NCBI GenBank assembly: GCA_037102815.1
Contig: BTPP01000001.1
Coordinates: 2,133,001 to 2,197,000 of the forward strand
Origin: Neurospora intermedia
Lineage: Eukaryota; Ascomycota; Sordariomycetes; Sordariales; Sordariaceae
Direction: 5' to 3'
DNA length: 64,000 nt
The position numbers and the translations under genes were made by a program. Position 1 is the first letter of the stretch; the number at the start of each line of letters is the position of its first letter. Below are positions 59,678-64,000 of this stretch, piece after piece. The notes beneath the pieces are model-generated. The model searched no databases, had not been told where the DNA came from, and saw only the letters and a list, made by a program, of their open reading frames with translations.

Positions 59678-61714
59678 ATGTCTACCAATCTCTACGTTTC
59701 CGCCAGAGACCTTGGAGCACTAGGTACCTGGCGTGAGGAAGAATCGTCACAGTTACATATTCCTCGTCGTCCTTCCACTGTTTTATCGGCGTTTCCGTCA
59801 AGTACGAGTACAACAAGATTGGCGGCTTCTTCGGCTGCCCTGGATTATGGCGAACACTTAAAGGACGGCCCAGAATTTCTCCCTCAGAGTGTCTCGGGTG
59901 TTGTCGCTGGAAAGGAACAACGGTTTGACGTTCAACCACGTGTGACTAGAGCAGCATATTCTCGACGACGGTCACTATCCGGAGCAATCAAGCGAGGAAA
60001 CAAGGGAAAGGGGCTGACGAAGACGGTTGCAAAGGCTTTGGACTGTAAGTACTTTTTACTTTCAATCCAACATTGCAAAATTCGTTCTCAACTGGCAATT
60101 CTTTTTTTTTTACTTTTTTTTTTTACTACTTTTTGTGTAATTTCCTCCTTTCTTCTTTTTTGTTCAAGCTGCTATTTTCTCACCCTAAAACGGAAAAGAT
60201 TCTCATACCAAGTTCTCACAGGCCATGAGTCTCAGACTACAGTCGAGGTAGATGAAGAACATACACAACCAAATCAACCTGACTACACTAAGGTTGAAGA
60301 CGAAGACTCATCCTCCATCGTCTGTGCCATAGACACACGCCTAAATGTCGATACCAGTTCCGGCAACATTGAACAGAGCAGCCGGATGGAAGAGTCACCA
60401 GCGAGCAACCCGCCCACTTCATTAACTTCTTCACCAACAACTGATCCTCTCTCACCCACAAACAGCGACAACATGACCTCACGTTCCTTGCGCCACTCTT
60501 CGTCATCCTCTTTCTCTTCCTCCCACAGCCGCCCCACGTTCAAGTCCACCTCCAAAAACATAAATCCTGCCTCGTCCTCCTCCTCTCCCACACCAAGATC
60601 TCCCATCCCATTGTTGAAATCCTCCACCACCACCAAAATGTCTATTCCAACCATACCCCCCTCAGACAAACAAGAAGATCAAGACAATAATGATCAAGAA
60701 AAAGAAGACCAAATCGACGACAAAGACGACTGGCACCAGATCCACGAACCCGAACAACGTCGACGTATCCAAAACCGCATCGCCCAGCGCAAGTTCCGCG
60801 CCAAAGCTCGCTCGCTGAAAGACCAAGCGGCAAGGGACGCGCAGAATAGGCGGTACGCCGGGTGTGCGTATACGTGTCCGGAAGTGGGAGATTTACCTGC
60901 TGAGTATGATATCAGGGAGGAGGAGGAGGAGGGCGGAGGGTACTGCCTTGACGACGGCGAGGGTGGTGGTGGTGGTGGTGGTGGTGAAGATGGGCAAGAG
61001 AGGAGGGGGATACATATAGGGGGAGAGAGGGTCCTCTCGGGTTTACCGTGGGGTGGACTGAGCATGAGGTTTGTGGTCGGTCGAGGACACGGGTATTATC
61101 ACTACCAACAAACGTCAAAGGGATCAGGAGGATCAGGATCAGGATCAGGATCAGGGTCAGGATCAAGGTCTGGGTCTGGATATGGACCGTCTGGGACGGG
61201 TACGGGGACAGGAACAGGAACGGTGACGTCGCTAAATGCACTATCCCCTACGATCACGGCTTTGGGCACGCCTACTACGCCTGTGCCTACACGGACTACT
61301 AGTGATGGTGATGCCTGGCCTGCTTTGCTGCTGCAGCAGCAACAACAGCAACAACAACAGCAACGACATCAGCAACAGCATCCACGATCAGATACACATT
61401 ACGGACAGCACGCGAGTGGCAGTAGTGCAGGGTCACCTTTGTTACCATACGGGATGACGATGATGTCTATGGGTATGGGCTTTATGGGTAGTAGTGATAT
61501 GGATATGGATGTGGATTATACTATGGCGGCGGTTACTCCGGGAAGCGGAAGCGGAAGTGGAAGTGGTGGTCACGGGAGTTCCCTGGGGGTTGGTGATGGT
61601 ATGGATGTGACGTATTATGATTCATCGCCGTATTATTACGGCTATGGAAGTGGTGGTGGTGGTGGTGTTAGTGGTGGAGGTGACACGGCGAGCGGCAGTG
61701 GAGGCAGTGTCTAG
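59678..61714 (+). CDS. bZIP-like transcription factor with a basic region but weak or no leucine zipper
   Basis: Predicted 619 aa in two exons, 59678-60044 and 60222-61714 (donor GTAAGT, acceptor CACAG). The start at 59678 (acaaaATGtc) gives MSTNLYVSARDLGALGTW. The basic region RRRIQNRIAQRKFRAKAR (302-319) carries the N-x(2)-A-x(2)-K-x-R core of AP-1-like fungal bZIPs and is preceded by DDWHQIHEPEQ. It continues SLKDQAARDAQNRRYAGCAY without a regular heptad of leucines, as in a group of sordariomycete bZIP-like proteins I recall only by pattern. The rest is low complexity: poly-Ser, poly-Gly, Gly-Ser repeats from a GGATCA hexamer (about 61120-61160) and a poly-Gln run (about 61333-61362). The single intron is 177 nt, a multiple of three, and stop-free in frame. 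Target genes unknown. Confidence 0.8.
   Translation: MSTNLYVSARDLGALGTWREEESSQLHIPRRPSTVLSAFPSSTSTTRLAASSAALDYGEHLKDGPEFLPQSVSGVVAGKEQRFDVQPRVTRAAYSRRRSLSGAIKRGNKGKGLTKTVAKALDCKYFLLSIQHCKIRSQLAILFFLLFFFTTFCVISSFLLFCSSCYFLTLKRKRFSYQVLTGHESQTTVEVDEEHTQPNQPDYTKVEDEDSSSIVCAIDTRLNVDTSSGNIEQSSRMEESPASNPPTSLTSSPTTDPLSPTNSDNMTSRSLRHSSSSSFSSSHSRPTFKSTSKNINPASSSSSPTPRSPIPLLKSSTTTKMSIPTIPPSDKQEDQDNNDQEKEDQIDDKDDWHQIHEPEQRRRIQNRIAQRKFRAKARSLKDQAARDAQNRRYAGCAYTCPEVGDLPAEYDIREEEEEGGGYCLDDGEGGGGGGGGEDGQERRGIHIGGERVLSGLPWGGLSMRFVVGRGHGYYHYQQTSKGSGGSGSGSGSGSGSRSGSGYGPSGTGTGTGTGTVTSLNALSPTITALGTPTTPVPTRTTSDGDAWPALLLQQQQQQQQQQRHQQQHPRSDTHYGQHASGSSAGSPLLPYGMTMMSMGMGFMGSSDMDMDVDYTMAAVTPGSGSGSGSGGHGSSLGVGDGMDVTYYDSSPYYYGYGSGGGGGVSGGGDTASGSGGSV
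60045..60221 (+). other. Stop-free 177-nt intron of the bZIP gene
   Basis: The intron has good splice signals (GTAAGT ... TTCTCACAG), a long T-rich tract and a length divisible by three. Read through in frame, it encodes a very hydrophobic segment (AILFFLLFFFTTFCVISSFL). Splicing joins GACT to GCCATGAG, giving D-C-H-E-S. Confidence 0.75.
61120..61180 (+). repeat. GGATCA hexamer repeat encoding Gly-Ser repeats
   Basis: Near-perfect hexanucleotide units within the bZIP coding region encode alternating Gly and Ser. A CAG/CAA run encoding poly-Gln lies about 170 bp further on. Confidence 0.85.
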
Positions 61715-63921
61715 GGAGTGGACTGTGAATCTGTGGCTGGATGACAAGGCTGTAGGAATTCTCTTCTCTATTCTGTGTGTTCTTGATGATGGTTGGTCAG
61801 GATACGAAGGCTCTCATGACTGATTTCACTTCTTTTTATTGTACACAGTGTAGTGTATACCCATTGGCGATTTTTGTTATACTCAAATATGATCGACAAT
61901 GTAGATCTGTACTGCGTAGACTTCACGGGTTCCCCGGCGATGGTTTCTGTTCTGCCTGCCCGAGGGGTAGTTAGTTAGTCCACATCTATAGTGTCAGAGC
62001 TTGCAGTCCCTGCTTCATTACCACATTGGCCTCTGGTAGCATACTGCGTACACTACATCCAACTTTTCATTCTTCTAGAAGGCTTGGAAAGCTTCCATGA
62101 CACGGGCACACGGCTCGGATATGTAGGGCCCACAACATGTTGTTGCGTATGTATTACGCTGTAGGGACCTGCATCATAGCCGAGTTGGTAGCGAATCTTT
62201 GTAGATGATCTTTGATAGTACCTGAAATCCGATCAAGGTAAGGCGAGGCGAGTTGAGGCAAGGCGAACATCCCGCGAGTACTTTATCAGCGGGTTGGGTA
62301 AATTGCTATGCTATCTTGCATTCTTGCATGCGTCTTCTGCGCATCTTCTTTGCATCCCGCATATTAATGAGCTGTAGGGCTGCGCAGAAATGGTGTGGGT
62401 ATCTGGAAGCGAATTAATTAATTTTGGTAACTTGGATGAGGTTGGACACACCCAACGTCTCTCCGATGATGCCTGTAGATCAGTTTTCTTCACTTAATTC
62501 TTGGCTTCACCGTCCGTTGCCCATCCCCGCTCTTACGTCGAGCCGCCACCCGTATTTGTGTTTGTCAAAAGTTGCTTGCAGCATGCATGAAGCTGCCTGG
62601 GTTGGTGGAACCCAAGACGAGCAGGGTAACACATGCCCTGCGTGCCTAGACAACAGACATCCCGGTGTGACTAAATCGATAATGGCAGACCGTATGGGCA
62701 TCTTGCTTGCGACGAGGTCGTGATGTGACGGTCGAGAGGATCAACAAGACAGAAGTGAACAACCGCCCGGAGTGATCTCTTATGACACATGGCCCCTTTG
62801 TCAGGAGCGACTGCAGGCACGCCGTTTCATGATCATTGATTTTTGGTGAACGCTCAAAGACGTCTCATTGACCAGAGGCCGGGAGACGTGCTTCAGGCTC
62901 ATCCAGCTACCGTGTCCATTCTTAAAACATGGCTGTTCTGGACTTGTCGTTTTCAAGAGACTATCCAGTGTCAAAAGTCCATTGACATTCGTCATGTTCC
63001 TTGGTATGGTGGATGGAACGTTGCGGCAATCGGCGAAGGCTCGAGGATCGATACGAGGTTGAATTTCTCGGCGGGGTTGGCTCATGGTGCGGTTATGATT
63101 CCTGTGGCTTGAGAGAATTGAGACAGCTTGCTGTGATATGTCTATCTCTAGTAATGAGTGAGGCTATTCTGAGATCTACCACAGTGCCGACATTCACGCC
63201 ACGCAAAGAATGCCCATTTGAGAATAGATATCGTGGTTGTGTATGGACGGCCTCATAGGGCTACAACGCGTAAATTGAAGCATGGCGTCGGTGGTGATGG
63301 GAGGGCAGATGTCATTCGTGAACCTTTATTTTCTTGTTTTGTATATCTTCATTCAGCTGCTTATGAGAATGATGAAATGAGGAGTCGAGTTGTCGTGGAG
63401 GGGAAGAAAAGACGAAATGAGAGCTGGAGCTTCGCTTGAAGTCACACAAAAGGTGGGGGAGCGGGGATAACCCCCATTTAGCCCCGCAATTTGCTGGAGA
63501 GATGGGACCCCACCTGGACTTGGGCTGTTGGAGTCACTGTGGGGTCTCGTTGGGGGTGTTGAGGGCCCGGGGCCTCTTCAAGGGGTCCTGGTTCACACCC
63601 CCTGCAGATTAGCGCAGCTTCATCGTCATGGAACGTGTTCAGAAAATAGCAGGAACACCATCCATCACAAGGGAACTTCCGACCCTCCCCCATCATCGAG
63701 ACCATCTCGCTGTACTCACTGGAACTGGACGCTGATTCGACAGGACCGAATCAATCTGCCGCCAGTTCCTCACTTTTTCACCAAACACAGTCGAAAAGTA
63801 CTACCGATGCTCATCAGGAGAAGCTAGAAACAGCTACACCGAACAGCTATCCCAAAGCTCAAGGTACCGTACCCCCCCTCCTACCTTGGGACCACCTCCA
63901 TCTTGGGAACAACATCAAGCC
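61715..63921. other. Intergenic region between the bZIP gene and the terminal partial gene
   Basis: No gene is supported. Open frames are short and lack domains. A GGCGAGGC-like purine-rich patch lies near 62239-62268. From about 63430 the region probably belongs to the promoter and leader of the gene starting at 63922. Confidence 0.4.
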
Positions 63922-64000
63922 ATGGCGCCACCACCACCCCGGCAACCGCGCCAATTGAGCTTGGTGCTCACCCTCTTCCTCCTCTGTTTCAATGCTCTCT
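63922..64000 (+). CDS. N-terminus of a probable secreted or membrane protein (truncated by window end)
   Basis: An ATG in good context (caagccATGGcg) opens a frame that runs to the window end, reading MAPPPPRQPRQLSLVLTLFL then LCFNAL. A basic, Pro-rich start followed by a run of about 15 hydrophobic residues is the form of a signal peptide or signal anchor. Only 26 codons are visible, so no family can be named. A short open frame with a leucine-rich run could also occur by chance in this C/T-rich sequence. Confidence 0.5.
   Translation, partial: MAPPPPRQPRQLSLVLTLFLLCFNAL

Noticed and set aside
62160-62240. GAGTTGGTAGCG word resembling a tRNA A box
   Set aside because: No B box, no acceptor pairing and no cloverleaf around it.
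1-64000. Search for LTR, viral, CRISPR, rRNA and secondary-metabolite cluster signals
   Set aside because: No reverse transcriptase, integrase, capsid, PKS or NRPS motifs, no spaced repeat arrays and no rRNA words were found by reading.

Overview
The window looks like nuclear DNA of a filamentous ascomycete, most likely a sordariomycete close to Sordariales (Neurospora, Podospora, Chaetomium and relatives). Genes carry several short introns (about 50-210 nt) with GTRNGT-type donors, CTRAY-like branch points and YAG or AAG acceptors. Intergenic spaces are long and rich in simple repeats. The gene set is typically fungal: a CTF1-beta/FarB-type zinc cluster regulator, a hybrid-B peroxidase with WSC domains, Eis1, a GtaA-type glutaminase, and a zipper-poor bZIP. 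I assign the species group by inference only.

Layout. 2826-5667 (+) is a Zn2Cys6 fatty-acid/cutinase-type transcription factor. 8779-11604 (+) is a GAS2-domain cytoskeletal protein. 13712-16708 (-) is a secreted heme peroxidase with two C-terminal WSC domains. 19471-19559 and 20209-20292 (-) are two intron-bearing tRNA-Glu(CTC)-like sequences, the second of them degenerate. 21086-24409 (-) is eisosome protein 1. 26019-28804 (-) is a secreted GtaA-type glutaminase interrupted by a poly-serine insert. 29311-29672 is a MITE-like element with 27-bp terminal inverted repeats. 30425-32438 (-) and 33551-37184 (+) are Rad7 and Rad16, arranged head to head. 37185-44354 is a 7.2-kb stretch without a recognisable gene. 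44355-47405 (+) is an NAD-type malic enzyme. 48603-53497 (-) is an Irc20/SHPRH-type SNF2-RING protein, divergent from the mitoribosomal protein mS41 at 54672-55382 (+). 59678-61714 (+) is a bZIP-like regulator. 63922 to the window end is the start of a probable secreted or membrane protein.

Functional links. The clearest is Rad7-Rad16, the two partners of the global-genome nucleotide excision repair complex (NEF4 in yeast), transcribed divergently from a shared 1.1-kb region. A second SNF2-RING ATPase of genome maintenance (Irc20/SHPRH type) lies 11.4 kb past the end of Rad16. The remaining genes look like unrelated housekeeping, secretion and regulatory genes. I saw no secondary-metabolite cluster, no CRISPR array, no rRNA and no viral or LTR element.

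All exon boundaries below were worked out by hand from splice motifs, reading-frame phase and family alignment from memory. No transcript or database evidence was available. The most unusual items are the Rad7 start codon split by an intron, the (GAA)24 poly-serine insert in the glutaminase, the stop-free 3n intron of the bZIP gene that encodes a hydrophobic stretch, and the in-frame alternative N-terminus of the malic enzyme.
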